From contig RDNZ01000014.1 in NCBI GenBank assembly GCA_011364905.1, positions 1 to 62,311 on the forward strand: 62,311 bases of DNA. The letters run 5' to 3'. Shown piece after piece: positions 61,465 through 62,311 of the stretch (positions are counted from its first letter, which is position 1; each line of letters starts with the position of its first letter). The notes below the pieces were generated by a model. It ran no database searches. It saw only the letters and a list, made by a program, of their open reading frames with translations, and was not told the DNA's origin. The stretch is from Candidatus Thorarchaeota archaeon (GTDB lineage Archaea > Asgardarchaeota > Thorarchaeia > Thorarchaeales > Thorarchaeaceae). A program made the translations under genes and the position numbers.

Positions 61465-62311
61465 TTGAACTATCACTTGATCCTTACTCGTCAATGTAAT
61501 CTCAATTGCTTTTACTGCCACGGAGGCGAGGAAACAGGACCTAACACAGAAATTCAGTACTCTATGGATGAATTAGCAGCTTATTTGGAAAAGGATGATG
61601 ATGTACAGCTCATGCTCTATGGTGGAGAGCCAACTCTGAGAATTCCGTTGATCATTGAATTAATGAATCGATTCACGGATGCAAGATTTATGCTCCAGAC
61701 CAATGCTCTTCTTTTGAATAGAATTCCCGAAGACTACGCAAGGCGATTCCACTCCATACTTGTGTCCATCGATGGCACAGAAGAAACTACTGATGGCTAT
61801 CGCTCCGAAGGGGTATACAAGAAAGTCGTCAAAAATGTAAGGTGGCTTAAACAGATTGGTTATGAGGGCGATATTGTTGCAAGAATGGCTATATCAGAGC
61901 AATCAGACATCTATCGTGATGTCAGGCATCTATTAGACTTCGAAGATGCATTGTTCAATCATGTACATTGGCAACTCAATGTAATTTGGGACGCGGATGA
62001 TAATTGGAAAGACTTTGACAAGTGGACCGAAGAGGTCTATAATCCTGGAATAACGAAACTTGCTTCGGAATGGAGTGACAAGATGAAGGAGGGAGTAATT
62101 GAAGGAATTGTACCATTTGAAACATTGATGCACACTCTTCTAACAGGCGATTCCTCCGAAATGAGATGTGGTTCAGGATTGGATACATTTGCGATACATG
62201 TAGATGGGAGTATTGGAGTTTGTCCCATATCTCCCGATTGGGATTTTTCGATAGTTGGGAACATCTGGGATACAGAACCAGAACACTTGAGAAATATCAT
62301 GAAAGTTGATG
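61465..62311 (+). CDS. Peptide-modifying-type radical SAM enzyme, 3' part beyond window edge
   Basis: An open frame of 282 codons from TTG 61465, preceded at 10 nt by GGAG (61451-61454), runs off the right edge. It begins MNYHLILTRQCNLNCFYCHG, with 4Fe-4S ligands Cys 11, 15 and 18 in C-x3-C-x2-C spacing. YGGEPTLRIPL (SAM-binding GGEP), LQTNALLLN and SIDGTEETTDGYR are typical of SPASM/twitch-type radical SAM enzymes, and CGSGLDTFAIHVDGSIGVCP holds the start of the auxiliary-cluster region. The YH-(L/V)-ILT-x-x-CNL opening resembles the archaeal AF1577-like putative peptide-modifying group as I recall it. It is divergent from a C39-like peptidase. The C-terminus is missing. Confidence 0.85.
   Translation, partial: MNYHLILTRQCNLNCFYCHGGEETGPNTEIQYSMDELAAYLEKDDDVQLMLYGGEPTLRIPLIIELMNRFTDARFMLQTNALLLNRIPEDYARRFHSILVSIDGTEETTDGYRSEGVYKKVVKNVRWLKQIGYEGDIVARMAISEQSDIYRDVRHLLDFEDALFNHVHWQLNVIWDADDNWKDFDKWTEEVYNPGITKLASEWSDKMKEGVIEGIVPFETLMHTLLTGDSSEMRCGSGLDTFAIHVDGSIGVCPISPDWDFSIVGNIWDTEPEHLRNIMKVD

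Noticed and set aside
61418..61498. Possible 26-residue precursor peptide before the radical SAM gene
   Set aside because: It overlaps the enzyme's start in another frame, has no leader/core features and no clear ribosome-binding site.

Overview
The window looks like a chromosomal segment from an archaeon, most likely an Asgard archaeon of the Thorarchaeia/Hermodarchaeia kind. That placement is inference: it rests on archaeal TBP, tandem PurP, a type 2 IPP isomerase, an archaeal ATP-dependent DNA ligase and an FtsZ/tubulin-superfamily GTPase lying beside coiled-coil and beta-propeller proteins, together with moderate GC content and heavy use of TTG and GTG starts behind GGAG/GGTGA Shine-Dalgarno sites. 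No rRNA, tRNA, CRISPR array, IS element or phage gene was recognised. Coding density is high and many convergent neighbours are only 1-5 bp apart.

Layout. 1-8.4 kb: an edge-truncated membrane protein, then a four-gene MacB/LolCDE-like ABC exporter operon whose last ATPase carries a C-terminal AbrB/SpoVT domain. 8.5-15.5 kb (mostly minus strand): asparaginyl-tRNA synthetase, a repeat-built surface protein, a small Asgard-type protein, an alpha/beta hydrolase, a single-chain protein made of two retropepsin domains, and arsenite methyltransferase preceded by a translationally coupled 46-codon cysteine-rich ORF. 15.5-18.6 kb: palindromic operators, a Cys-rich PadR regulator, a DUF4256 protein, TBP with a palindromic TATA region, a terminator, a relic of a second TBP gene, and an anchored surface protein. 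18.7-31.2 kb: site-2 protease, MBL hydrolase, TatD-linked radical SAM protein, pterin carbinolamine dehydratase, lactate permease with an SDR gene, TPR protein, sirtuin, HTH regulator, enoyl-CoA hydratase, MDR reductase, carbamate kinase and RidA.

31.3-39.3 kb is the most novel block. A beta-propeller/coiled-coil protein is transcribed divergently from a three-gene operon: an 896-residue all-helical protein, a divergent FtsZ/CetZ-like GTPase and a 355-residue helical protein. This is a candidate undescribed cytoskeletal or membrane-remodelling system. 39.3-48.7 kb: an ADP-forming acyl-CoA synthetase alpha subunit, IPP isomerase, and a purine operon (purP, purP2, a purC-purS fusion, purQ, purL) whose PurQ has Ser in place of the catalytic Cys. 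48.7-62.3 kb: an HDAC-family deacetylase, an SCP2-like protein, a catalytically degenerate amidohydrolase, thioredoxin-like and PRC-barrel proteins, DNA ligase overlapping a divergent TGT/DpdA-like gene, a second MBL hydrolase, a GNAT, a DUF255 protein, an exported C39-like cysteine peptidase and, divergent from it, an edge-truncated peptide-modifying-type radical SAM enzyme.

All assignments were made by reading motifs. No database search was run.
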